From an uncultured Ignavibacteriota bacterium (GTDB lineage Bacteria; Bacteroidota; Ignavibacteria; UBA10030; UBA8401): a DNA stretch of 64,000 nt. Each line of letters starts with the position of its first letter. The first letter of the stretch is position 1. Where the stretch lies: contig CAIOTF010000041.1 in NCBI GenBank assembly GCA_903861125.1, positions 1 through 64,000 of the forward strand, given 5' to 3'. This document shows, piece after piece, positions 1 to 10,200 of this stretch. The notes under the pieces were generated by a model, which worked only from the letters and a program-made list of their open reading frames with translations, did not search any database and was not told the origin of the DNA. The position numbers were made by a program, and so were the translations under genes.

Positions 1-129
1 ACGGACTGTCGTGGAAAGCGTAAGATGTTGAATGGAAAGTCTCGACTTGCTCACGCAAAGGTCAGGGGGCTTCATCCGGACTGGTTGAAGAACTGCCTTA
101 AAATCGCTAAAATCAGCAACCGAAAATAG
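1..129 (+). CDS. C-terminal fragment of an unidentified ORF entering from the left edge (…MLNGKSRLAHAKVRGLHPDWLKNCLKIAKISNRK*)
   Basis: Frame +1 is open from base 1 to TAG at 127-129; too short to identify. Confidence 0.3.
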   Translation, partial: TDCRGKRKMLNGKSRLAHAKVRGLHPDWLKNCLKIAKISNRK

Positions 130-249
130 ACACGCTTACGCATTTACGTTATAGCAAGATCAACTATAATTGTGTATGCTCTTTTTACGATACACCAATG
201 ATTTATTTTGAATACATCTAACGGCGATTCATTGTATACACTCTATCTT

Positions 250-2820
250 ATGATGTCACAGTGTTTTCAATTTTCACTCTTTGGGAAGATACACATTTTA
301 TTTGTCCTCCTTTTTGTATGTGTTTCGATCTTGAATTCACAGGAAAAAGAAACATGGGGTTTAGAATTTTCGGAGGGGAAACCGAATGTTATTGAAACAA
401 CGCTGGATCTAACGTCTGAAAAGCCTATTACTTTTGATAAAGAACTTCGATTAGAATTTGATATTTCCATACTGCAAAACAATACGTACGGAAATATTGC
501 CGAGTTTCGCGATGACAAAAATGCATTCAGATCCAATTTGGTCTATTATCATCACACAAATACAGATACGTCGTATATACAACTGAATATCAACGGTCGT
601 TCGTCAAAATTGATTATCCCTTTTGTAAAGAAAAACCTACACCGAGGCACTTGGCATTCGATACAATTGTATTTCGAACGAAAGTCCCGCAAAATCACAA
701 TGCTCTGCGACAATAGTCACTTCTTCTCCGATACCGTTCGATTTATATATCCTCCCGCAATGAACATTATCTTTGGCGGATACGAAAAAGAGCGCGACAC
801 TCCCCCGATGATTATCCGTGACATACGGATTGAGATTGATGATTCGCCCGCTTCGCCGAGACACGATCACTGGTGGAAACTAAACGAGATTGAAGGAATC
901 AGTGCAATCGACTGTGTAACAGGTGGGAATAGTGCAACAACATTACCGGTATGGAATGGCAATAATTTTTTCCGATGGCGTCAGCGCGGCGTGGTAACGG
1001 TGCCAAACGATGCCGGAGGGTCTTTTTCGGGTACGAAATTCTCATTCCCCGCAAAAAAAGTAATGACGGAATATAATATTCTGACAAATGCGATCACGAA
1101 AGTGACGTATGGAAACGAACGCCCATCGCGAGCAATCTATTCGGTGCATATACAGAATACCGTTGGCGTGTACCATGGAGGGGGCGGACAGATATCGTTG
1201 CTGAACAGAGAAACGAATACCTGGTCATTCATCGATGACCGGTTCGATGATGACATGCATTTCTATGGAACAACAAAATTTGTAGATACCGTGAATAACA
1301 AAGCGTATGCATTTGGGGGGTATGGATGGCATACGGCCAAAAGCATGCTCCGTCAATTCAATTTCCGGGTTCATCAATGGGATACGATACCGCTGGAAAA
1401 TAAAAGCAAGTATTCCGAGCGTATGAATGTCTGTATTGCACCGGCGAATGAAAACGGAAAATATTACGTTTTAGGGGGGATTGGCAACGCAACCGGGAAA
1501 CAGCAGGATGGATTCAATCCCATCAATGATCTTTGGTCGCTGACGCTGAATCCGGGCAGACTGAAAAAAATCAGCGATATTATCCTTCCGCCGGAAGTGA
1601 AGGATATCTCCTGGCCGAGCGGTCCGATGTGGTTCGTCGTAAAAAACGACTCGGTGTTTTATTGTCTGGCGAAACTTGCAGAACGAAAGCACGATGAAAA
1701 AGAAACGCTGAGTGTATATCAAATATATACATCTTCATTGGATTCAATGATGTTGCGTGCTGCCGGCGAAAAGTTATATGTTAAAAATAATGAATGTTTA
1801 AGCGGAATATTTGACTCGCCGCTAACCAAAGAACTGATTGTTCTGCGTTCACAAAGCAGTTCCGCAACTGATTCCGTCCGCTATGAGATTCTTACGTTAT
1901 CTCTGCCACCGTACCGTGTAAGTGAGTACGAATATTCGGCTGCTGCACTCGAACGTACAACGTCCGCTTATTGGTACGGCGGTTTCGGATTATTGGTAGG
2001 CATTACGTTTACCCTCACGTTATTTTATAGAAAGAATCTGCAATTGCAGCCGGTACAACGTATGCCGGTAGTTTCCGGCCCTGACCGAATGACAGATCTT
2101 CCAGTACACGTTTCATCGGCAATAAATATTTTTGGGCGGTTTGAAGTGATCGACAAGAACGGAATCGATATTTCACAAACATTCTCCCCCTTAATGAAGC
2201 AATTGCTTGTCGTGTTGATCATCCACAGCAATCACAAAAAGAGGCCGCTGACCACGTCCGAACTGTCGAAGTTCTTCTGGATCGATTCTGAATTGGACCA
2301 TGCAAAAAATTCCCGTGGTGTTGCATTAAAGCGGCTGCGTAAATTATTGGAGCATGTTGATGATGTAGAAATAGTTCAAGTAAATCATCTTTGGCATATT
2401 CTTATACAGCAAGGAACCCGCTGCGATTATTTTGAATACATCCGATTGCGTGATTCCCGAAGCGGCAATTCTGAATGGCAGCATAAATTTGTGGAAGTAG
2501 CGGAGCGTGGTATGCTTGCTCATGAGCTTTCGTATGAATGGCTCGATCCGGTACGGGCCTCGCTATTGGATGACATAGAAATAATATGTCGTGAAATCAT
2601 TAGGAGCGATGCCGATGAACCGTTTAAATTGCAAACCGCCCGGGCGCTGTTGCTGTGGGATTCAATCAACGAAAATGCATTGATCACAGTGATCAATATT
2701 CTTGTTGCGCAAAAAAAGATCAATCTTGCAAAGGAAGTGTATAAACAATTCTGCTCCGAGTATAAAAAGATAATGGATAAAACGTACTCACGGGCATTTG
2801 AAGATCATGTCACCCGGTGA
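250..2820 (+). CDS. Membrane-anchored SARP-like transcriptional regulator: signal/TM, LamG-like plus Kelch-like extracytoplasmic region, TM helix, C-terminal winged helix + BTAD-like domain
   Basis: ORF 208-2820 (TTG at 208, ATG at 250). TM segment YWYGGFGLLVGITFTLTLFYRKN; then FGRFEVIDKNG…LTTSELSKFFW…NSRGVALKRLRKLL and a helical BTAD-like tail. Confidence 0.7.
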   Translation: MMSQCFQFSLFGKIHILFVLLFVCVSILNSQEKETWGLEFSEGKPNVIETTLDLTSEKPITFDKELRLEFDISILQNNTYGNIAEFRDDKNAFRSNLVYYHHTNTDTSYIQLNINGRSSKLIIPFVKKNLHRGTWHSIQLYFERKSRKITMLCDNSHFFSDTVRFIYPPAMNIIFGGYEKERDTPPMIIRDIRIEIDDSPASPRHDHWWKLNEIEGISAIDCVTGGNSATTLPVWNGNNFFRWRQRGVVTVPNDAGGSFSGTKFSFPAKKVMTEYNILTNAITKVTYGNERPSRAIYSVHIQNTVGVYHGGGGQISLLNRETNTWSFIDDRFDDDMHFYGTTKFVDTVNNKAYAFGGYGWHTAKSMLRQFNFRVHQWDTIPLENKSKYSERMNVCIAPANENGKYYVLGGIGNATGKQQDGFNPINDLWSLTLNPGRLKKISDIILPPEVKDISWPSGPMWFVVKNDSVFYCLAKLAERKHDEKETLSVYQIYTSSLDSMMLRAAGEKLYVKNNECLSGIFDSPLTKELIVLRSQSSSATDSVRYEILTLSLPPYRVSEYEYSAAALERTTSAYWYGGFGLLVGITFTLTLFYRKNLQLQPVQRMPVVSGPDRMTDLPVHVSSAINIFGRFEVIDKNGIDISQTFSPLMKQLLVVLIIHSNHKKRPLTTSELSKFFWIDSELDHAKNSRGVALKRLRKLLEHVDDVEIVQVNHLWHILIQQGTRCDYFEYIRLRDSRSGNSEWQHKFVEVAERGMLAHELSYEWLDPVRASLLDDIEIICREIIRSDADEPFKLQTARALLLWDSINENALITVINILVAQKKINLAKEVYKQFCSEYKKIMDKTYSRAFEDHVTR

Positions 2821-2944
2821 CCGAACGATAATATCCCAATCAGTTTCTCTTTTATTGATGTAACCATCACAATACTTCAAAGTTCCGCAATCAAGATATA
2901 ATTGTCCGCTGTAAAATATCGATAATTATTTCTTTTAACCCACG

Positions 2945-2980
2945 CTGTAATCTTTCCTGTAACCTGTGCGGTAACCTGCC
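2945..2980. repeat. Three tandem degenerate 12-bp units (ctgtaatctttc / ctgtaacctgtg / cggtaacctgcc)
   Basis: Read directly; unit starts at 2945, 2957, 2969. Confidence 0.5.
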
Positions 2981-3030
2981 GACGGTATCTTTATAGCTGC
3001 AAATTGCCGTAAAAAATATTTATCGTTTCG

Positions 3031-3120
3031 ATGCATTTTTACGAACTTGCGTAGTTGACACTTGATAAAATATTTATCATGAGTAGGCAAAATACATTTT
3101 TACGAACATACGTAGTTGAC
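3031..3120. promoter_or_regulatory. Two 29-bp direct repeats (3031-3059, 3092-3120) ending in GTAGTTGAC, candidate operator/-35 region
   Basis: atgcatttttacgaacttgcgtagttgac vs atacatttttacgaacatacgtagttgac (26/29 identical). The second is followed by TATTAA at 3139-3144, 17 bp after TTGACG. Confidence 0.6.
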
Positions 3121-3266
3121 GGTGGGGCTATTAACTTGTATTAATGTAGTACTGTTTATCTAAAACAGTTGGATCCTGAGTTTTACGTCGAATGATACAT
3201 TTGCCAACAATTTGTCATTCACTAGTAATTATGTTGGTAATAAAAATAATGCAGAGAGGTTGATAT

Positions 3267-4889
3267 ATGTACATAAAAAAAATAACACTTTTGCTGATCA
3301 TTGCGTCTCTGATGTCATTGATCATTGGTTGCAGCAGCTCAAAGCCGACAATTGAGGAAAAGCCAATTATTGAGAAACCAATTGCAGAGAAACCAATTAC
3401 TGATAAGCCATCGGTGAATAAATCATTGATGTTTACGGAACTTGGCTCAAAAATAGCGGCCTCTATAGTGCCAAATTTCAACGCATTAAAATTAAGGGAG
3501 AATTTGAATTCGCTCTATATCGCAAGGGTGGACGATCTGGTCCTTAGTGGAAAATACAGTCAATTTAACAGTGACGATGCATTCATCGAAAACGGGATTA
3601 TTGCTGGACTCCTCAATTCCGGGATCAAACTAACTGAAAAACTCAGCTCCATTAATCTTCGGGATGCTGCCGATGTGGATTATAACACAATGCCCAAGAG
3701 GGCATTCTATCAGCATACTCTTAATTTGAATGATCTTAGTCAGTTAAAGCAGGACAAAATAACATCGCATGTTCTTCTCTATAATGTGATCAAACGATCG
3801 GATAATGGATCGGGAGCATTGGTGTATTTCAGGGTGATCGATATCAATAGTTATAAGATCGTTCTCTCAGAACTGGTGAACGTGAATATGAACGACGGCA
3901 AATGGGAGGATGAACTTAAAAAGGATACTAAAGCGAGCGGGTATGCATCGTCGTATCAAAAAATAGTGGATGAACTCAAAAAGAAAAGGACATTGATCGA
4001 GACAATAAAATCGAATGTAACGCAATGCATTCTGGTGAACATCGATCTTTTGAACGTCAGTAATTTGTATAAGACGCCTATAGATCTGAAATCGATGGCG
4101 CGGGAAGATGCGATAACCACTTTTATGGTTGATGTCTCTAAGGACGGAAAAGCTTCGATCTACGAAAAGACAAAGAATATCGTCTTTAAGTATCCTTCGG
4201 TCTATAAAAATATTGTATTCAATACCAATCCGTTGATCTACGAAGACTGGCAGGAATATTTTGACAATATCGGATATCCCGATGTGATGTTCTACAGAAC
4301 AAATCTTGACAGTACGCTTTCGCTCTATCATGTAAATGCCAAGAATTCCGGTGAAGTATCGTTCTATGATTATACGGAAATTGAACGGAAAATCAATTCG
4401 ACCGAAAGTTCATTCAATCTGTTTTCGAAGATCGTCAGTCACAAAATGTTCAAAGATGAAAAACTATTGAAACTAATTAAAGGAAAAAGGATCATTTTGG
4501 TTGACGGCGACGGTATGACCACAAATTTTTCAAGTTTTGAGAAAACCAGGCAATTGTATGATTACCAGCAGTGTGCAATAGAGGAGGGGATGGCATCGGC
4601 AATCATAAGCAACTCAAACACGACAAAAGTGGTTGAAAAACTGAAAACGTTGTATTACAAGAGGGATGCGATGTATGCCAGCAGAGTATTTTACCCTAAT
4701 CCCCTGTATTTGGATAACTGGAAGCAATTGAAGGATGCGTACGGTGTTGATCTGGTACTGGTCTACAACAATACGATAAATTATTCTTCTCCAGGCGATG
4801 CCAAACAAAATCTCTCCAAAATCTCCGTCGCTTTTCGTCTGATCGATCTGACCGATGGGTCCATACTGTATGCAAATTTTCTGAACTAA
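3267..4889 (+). CDS. Lipoprotein with KPI-rich linker and repeated CsgG/FlgT-like segments, function unknown
   Basis: Lipobox SLIIGC; EKPIIEKPIAEKPITDKP repeat; recurring 'LYxARV…' and 'YNxI…FRxIDI/L' segments. Confidence 0.7.
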   Translation: MYIKKITLLLIIASLMSLIIGCSSSKPTIEEKPIIEKPIAEKPITDKPSVNKSLMFTELGSKIAASIVPNFNALKLRENLNSLYIARVDDLVLSGKYSQFNSDDAFIENGIIAGLLNSGIKLTEKLSSINLRDAADVDYNTMPKRAFYQHTLNLNDLSQLKQDKITSHVLLYNVIKRSDNGSGALVYFRVIDINSYKIVLSELVNVNMNDGKWEDELKKDTKASGYASSYQKIVDELKKKRTLIETIKSNVTQCILVNIDLLNVSNLYKTPIDLKSMAREDAITTFMVDVSKDGKASIYEKTKNIVFKYPSVYKNIVFNTNPLIYEDWQEYFDNIGYPDVMFYRTNLDSTLSLYHVNAKNSGEVSFYDYTEIERKINSTESSFNLFSKIVSHKMFKDEKLLKLIKGKRIILVDGDGMTTNFSSFEKTRQLYDYQQCAIEEGMASAIISNSNTTKVVEKLKTLYYKRDAMYASRVFYPNPLYLDNWKQLKDAYGVDLVLVYNNTINYSSPGDAKQNLSKISVAFRLIDLTDGSILYANFLN

Positions 4890-4908
4890 TAATACAAGGG
4901 AATATTCC

Positions 4909-6591
4909 ATGAAAAAAATATTTATATTCATCACCCTGCTGATTCTGCAATCGCAATCCTTGTTTTCGCAAGGATTTACCGTTGCCGATAAGCCCAATGT
5001 GTATGTTTACATCTTTACTCATTACTATAATCCTCAAAACGTATTTATCAAAGATACGGTAAAGTCACGTGACTCCGTGACAACATCACTTCAACTTACC
5101 ATGATAAATCCACAGGTTGCTTCCTCAATGGTATCATCGGCCCTTGCAAAATGGGATTTTCAAGTGATTGTTGAATCGATGCAAAAAAGAATATCGTCAA
5201 GAGGATATAATGGGGACAATGTATCAGAGCTGTTGAAAAGTAAAAGCGCAAAAGAGGCCGACTATATTATTGTCGGCGAATTCGGGCATACTCCATCATC
5301 ACTTGATCTTGACATTAAGGTATACGACGTAAAACTCCAGAATTTTATATACCGCAGCAATGTGAAACCGGAAAAAGAAATATCAAACTACCGCAAAAGT
5401 ATTGAGGAATCAATCGAAGGTTTTGTTGATATAGTAAAACCGGCTCACGCAGGATATGTATCCTTTCTGGCGGATAGTCTTTGCGCCGAGGATATTAATC
5501 CCAATATGGTGTTTTATAAACCGGCAGAATTACTTGTCGACAATAAACTTATGCCGACAAGCGATAAATTATTTTTAGAAACACCGGTCTATATGATTGA
5601 TTCTCTGGGTATGAGTATATTGTATAAAAAGAAGGATGCATCCGTCGCATTATTAAATGATTACAAAGAGATCCTGCAGGATTCGGTGAAGAGACCAAAA
5701 AAATATCTCATCTTCTCTGTGAAACCATTCTGGCAGGGTAAATATGACATTAGATTCTATACAATAAGCAATCGTGAAATTAATGCACAGGTAAGCGTAA
5801 AAGCGGGAAGAATAACCATTGCACATCTGCCCGGATGCACACATTCAATGGATACAGCAAAAGTGGAGCCGATTGTGAAATTCTCTTCGGGAAATATTAA
5901 AATAGAGAATATGATCAACGGTTATACCGCTTTTTTATCGGGCTTATCAAAATCACCGGCGAAAGAATCTAGAGGTTTTTCCGGTAGTCCGAACGGGATA
6001 TCGAAGCCGACCGTTAAAGATAAAAACTATGCGGGTAATATTGACACCATACAATTTTTTTACTGCTACAATGATAGTGGGAAAATTAAATATTCGGTCT
6101 CTCCGACCAATGACATTAAGGATATGCCGTTTTCAACAGACAGCACAAGAATTACTGTTCAGCAAAACAGCATCATGATCGAGAACATCAATCTTGGTCA
6201 ATATCTGTTTTCCGGATCGATGAAAGGTCAGGAATCCTTTCCAGGTAAACTAAATGTAACATATTATCAGTATACGAAAATTGTAAACCTGACCGAGAAT
6301 GCCAGAGCGGCTACAATTTCAATGATACAAAAATCGCGCGACAGCGCGGCGGCAAAGCAAATGGTGGTCTATTTAGATCCTTTCCCGGATGAAAATGCCG
6401 GCCAATATTCGCTCTTTATTAACGATGAAGCCTCACCGTTTATTGTCGCAAAGAATGTCGGGGAAGTGCATATTTTCTATAATCAGGAAATCAGTAAGAT
6501 CAGAGGGATCAATGCAAAGGGGGAGAAATCAACAAGTATGGATTTGACGACAGTTAAATCCAAACAATACGGGGAGCTAAAGTTTAAATAG
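4909..6591 (+). CDS. Secreted protein of unknown function with TolB-N/CsgG-like N-terminal segment
   Basis: Signal peptide MKKIFIFITLLILQSQSLFSQ; 'ADYIIVGEFGHTPSSLDLDIKVYDVK'. Starts 19 bp after the upstream stop. Confidence 0.7.
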   Translation: MKKIFIFITLLILQSQSLFSQGFTVADKPNVYVYIFTHYYNPQNVFIKDTVKSRDSVTTSLQLTMINPQVASSMVSSALAKWDFQVIVESMQKRISSRGYNGDNVSELLKSKSAKEADYIIVGEFGHTPSSLDLDIKVYDVKLQNFIYRSNVKPEKEISNYRKSIEESIEGFVDIVKPAHAGYVSFLADSLCAEDINPNMVFYKPAELLVDNKLMPTSDKLFLETPVYMIDSLGMSILYKKKDASVALLNDYKEILQDSVKRPKKYLIFSVKPFWQGKYDIRFYTISNREINAQVSVKAGRITIAHLPGCTHSMDTAKVEPIVKFSSGNIKIENMINGYTAFLSGLSKSPAKESRGFSGSPNGISKPTVKDKNYAGNIDTIQFFYCYNDSGKIKYSVSPTNDIKDMPFSTDSTRITVQQNSIMIENINLGQYLFSGSMKGQESFPGKLNVTYYQYTKIVNLTENARAATISMIQKSRDSAAAKQMVVYLDPFPDENAGQYSLFINDEASPFIVAKNVGEVHIFYNQEISKIRGINAKGEKSTSMDLTTVKSKQYGELKFK

Positions 6592-6635
6592 CTGCCGTTA
6601 AAAAGATCCTCTCATTGCAATAGCAACATATATTT

Positions 6636-6694
6636 TCTGACCGGTCATTCCCGCACGGATACATATACGGGGATGGCCGGTCAGATTGTTTTTT
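6636..6694 (+). terminator. Probable intrinsic terminator after the secreted-protein gene
   Basis: CTGACCGG (6636-6643) pairs with CCGGTCAG (6676-6683) with additional inner pairing, followed by ATTGTTTTTTCT. Confidence 0.65.
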
Positions 6695-7261
6695 CTAATG
6701 ACGCTGCAAGATGTGAGTAATCAAAAATTAACCCATGCATTAATACAATACACTTTCTGAAAGAATGCGGTATGTTATCGATTTTGTTTTCGCAAACTGT
6801 CGCTGAACATCAATTCCAATGAAAAAGTCATAGATACCAAGGTTTTGCTCAGTTTTAGAATTTACATACCGTGAATTTTTAATCAATTTGCTATTCCATT
6901 GAAATAAAAATGATCCCTGCTGATACTGGCCGGGATTATCTGTTTTAAAGGGTGGTTTAGCTGCTTATAACAGCGTCACTGAGGTTACTTTTAGCCGGTA
7001 AAGTATACGGTTTAATTATAGGATCACTGAATCATTTTACTTTGATGTTTTTGGCGTATAACATCAAGAAAGCCAATAAGTTATGGCGGAATTACAGTTG
7101 CGCAGAAAGAGAATCTTTGATACATTAAACCGTTCATATCAGAGATACTCACAGGATCCTTTCCCGGAATACTTTTTACCCGTTGCTGCATCAAGAATCA
7201 TTTCAACGTTCGCATGTATGCCGTATTTCCTGCAATGCCATTCTAAATAGCGTACAGTACA

Positions 7262-10200
7262 ATGATCTCCATAAAAAAAATATTTTCCGGTCTTCGTTTT
7301 TCCCTGAACCAGATGTGGATCATTTTTGCCGGAACGCTCATCGCACTTCTCTTCGCTTTGTATGTCTACGAATCCGAAACTGCCGATGCATCTGCCGTGG
7401 CCCGTTCACAGGCCGTTGCCTTTATCGAAAAAAATCTGCTGCTCAATCATTGGGATATCGCCGATTTCGATCTTTTTATAAAAACGGAAGAATTACCGCC
7501 ACAGAATCTGTACAGCGCACACGATACGGCATACCGGCAATTCAAGGGGGTGACCAAGGTAAATCCGGCCAGCATTCTGCGGTTGTTCGAGAAACAGAAC
7601 TCAGCATCCTCCGGTATTCAGGGGAAACTTGTTCGTATACATTCTCCAATAACAGAACATCAACCCGATGCCTGGGAATCGGGAAATTTATCACACTCCG
7701 AATATGCAGGGGAAGACGTCACGCATTTGCAGCAAACCGGTGCGGAGATCTCTATGCGTCTTTTCCGTCCGCTCCGGATCGATCAGCGCTGCTTCGGATG
7801 TCATACAGATTGGTCCGGCAAAGAGAACGAAATATTTTGCGGTATCAGCGTGACAGTGCCGATGAATCAGTTTATTACCATGAGGAACAGACACGTGATG
7901 AACGCCGGTATGATCCTTGCCGGTATTTGGAGCATTGGAATAATCGGGTTCGTTATCTTTACGCAGCGTTACAACAGACGGACGAAGGAAAACGAGATTA
8001 AATTCAAGGAGATGTTCGATGAAGCTCCGGTCGGCTATCATGAAATTGATTCAAAAGGTCGCATCACGCGAGTGAATCGGACCGAACTGGCCATACTTGG
8101 ATATACCGAGGCTGAGATGATCGGGCAGTATGTCTGGAAGTTCGTGTCCGACGAAACAAGTTCGCAACATTCCGTGATTGAAAAACTTTCCGGTGTGCAA
8201 GCGCCGGCAAAAGGATCCGAGCGAACGTATATGCGAAAAGACCGGAGTGCAATGCCTGTATTGCTTGAGGACCGGATCCTGCAGGATACCAGAGGAACGA
8301 TCACCGGAATCCGCACAACAATTCAGGATATTACCTCGTTGAAGGAGCTGCAGCGGGCGATCCAGGGGGCGGCAACATCGCTTGAGGCGGTTATCGAGAC
8401 CATTGGTGAAGGCATCTCGCTGAGCGATGCGCACGGACATTTTGAGATCTTTAATTCCACTCTTGAAACCATACTGGGTTATACCAAGGCAGAGGCGAAC
8501 AGTGTTGCAGATTTTTCATCGCTGATCTACCCGCTGGAAGAGCAGCGTCAAGCAGCGCTGGACGGATTAAAGACGCTGCTGGATGAACGGAAGACGCACG
8601 ATGTTGAAACAACGATCCGCAGCAAAGACGGAACAGTGAAAACACTGCTGGTATCGAGTGCAATCATCGACTTCAAAAATGAACAGATGTTCTTGACTGC
8701 ATGGAGGGATATTTCCCTGCGAAAAAAATCCGAACAGCTGCTGTCGGAGCAGCAACGGACCCTTCAGGCGATCACACAGTCGGCCGGGGATGCCATCTTG
8801 ATGATGGACAATGCCGGCACCATCTCGTTCTGGAATGCAGCGGCGGAACGTATCTTCGGCTGGACCGAAAAAGAGGCGATCGGAATGAATCTGCACTCGC
8901 TCATTGTTCCCGAACGCTTCCGCGAAAATCACAACAAGGCATTTCCAAAATTCCAGATCACCGGTGAAGGTGCCGCCATCGGCACGCAGCTTGATGTGCA
9001 GGCTATCAGAAAGGACGGAACGGAATTTGATGTTTCCCTTTCCCTTTCTGCGGTCCGTCTCAACGAGCAATGGCATGCCGTCGGCATGCTTCGCGATATT
9101 ACGGAGCAGAAGCGGATAGAACTGGTGCGTCAGGTTCAATACGATATTGCACACGCTGCAACGACCACGGAAAACAGCGAGGATTTCTTCGCATCGGTCC
9201 GTTCCAATCTCAGCAAACTCATCAACACTAAAAATTTCTATATTGCACTGTATGACGATCTCTCCGGCATGGTGTCATTTCCGTATTTCGTTGACGAGGA
9301 AGATCCTACTCCGCAGCCGCGGAATCTGGGGAAGGGTTTAACCGATTACGTTATACGGAGCGGCGAACCGTTGTTCGGCACCATAGAGAAGTGCAACGAA
9401 CTTGAAGCAGCCGGACACATCATTATCATCGGTTCGCCCAGTGCGTTGTGGCTCGGCGCGCCGCTTAAGATCGGCGAACATATTTTTGGTGCGATTGTTG
9501 TTCAAAGCTACGGCGATCCGGACTGCTATTCACGCGCAGATCTGCAGCTGCTCGATTTTGTCTCGAATCAAATATCACATTCGATCAACAGAAAACAGAC
9601 GGAAGAACAGATACGGAAACAATTTTCAATTATTGAAGAGAAGAATATCGAACTGGCGGAAGCACGCGATCAGGCGATGGAAGCAAGCAAGGCGAAAAGT
9701 TCATTCCTGGCGAATATGTCGCATGAACTCCGGACACCGCTGAATGCGATCATCGGATACAGCGAACTTCTTCTGGAAGAAATGGGGGATGCCGGTGAGA
9801 AGGGTTATACGCAGGATATCGAAAAGATCCGGATGGCGGGGAACAATCTTCTTTCACTGATCAATGATATTCTCGATCTGTCAAAGATCGAAGCGGGACG
9901 GATGGAACTGTTCATTGAGGAGTTCGATCTTCTTCATCTGCTGAAAGAGATCGATGCAACGATACAGCCGCTGGTGGATAAAAAATTGAACACATTAACT
10001 GTTCACGCACCCGAAAAATCGGTGATGCTCCGGCTTGATCATACTAAAGTACGTCAGATTATCTTTAATTTGCTTAGCAATTCATGCAAGTTCACCGAAA
10101 AAGGGGAGATCACCTTATCGGTTGCCGTGGAGACGGGGCAGAGCACGGGCACCGGGGATGTGATACGATTTTCCGTTAAGGATTCCGGCATCGGTATGAC

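Noticed and set aside
7183-8001. 272-aa + strand ORF overlapping the haem kinase
   Set aside because: Out-of-frame shadow of the 1319-aa kinase; composition is Arg/Cys/Ser-rich and has no recognisable domain.
8567-9154. 195-aa minus-strand ORF and other antisense ORFs inside the kinase gene
   Set aside because: Antisense shadows of a well-supported coding sequence; no domain or RBS support.
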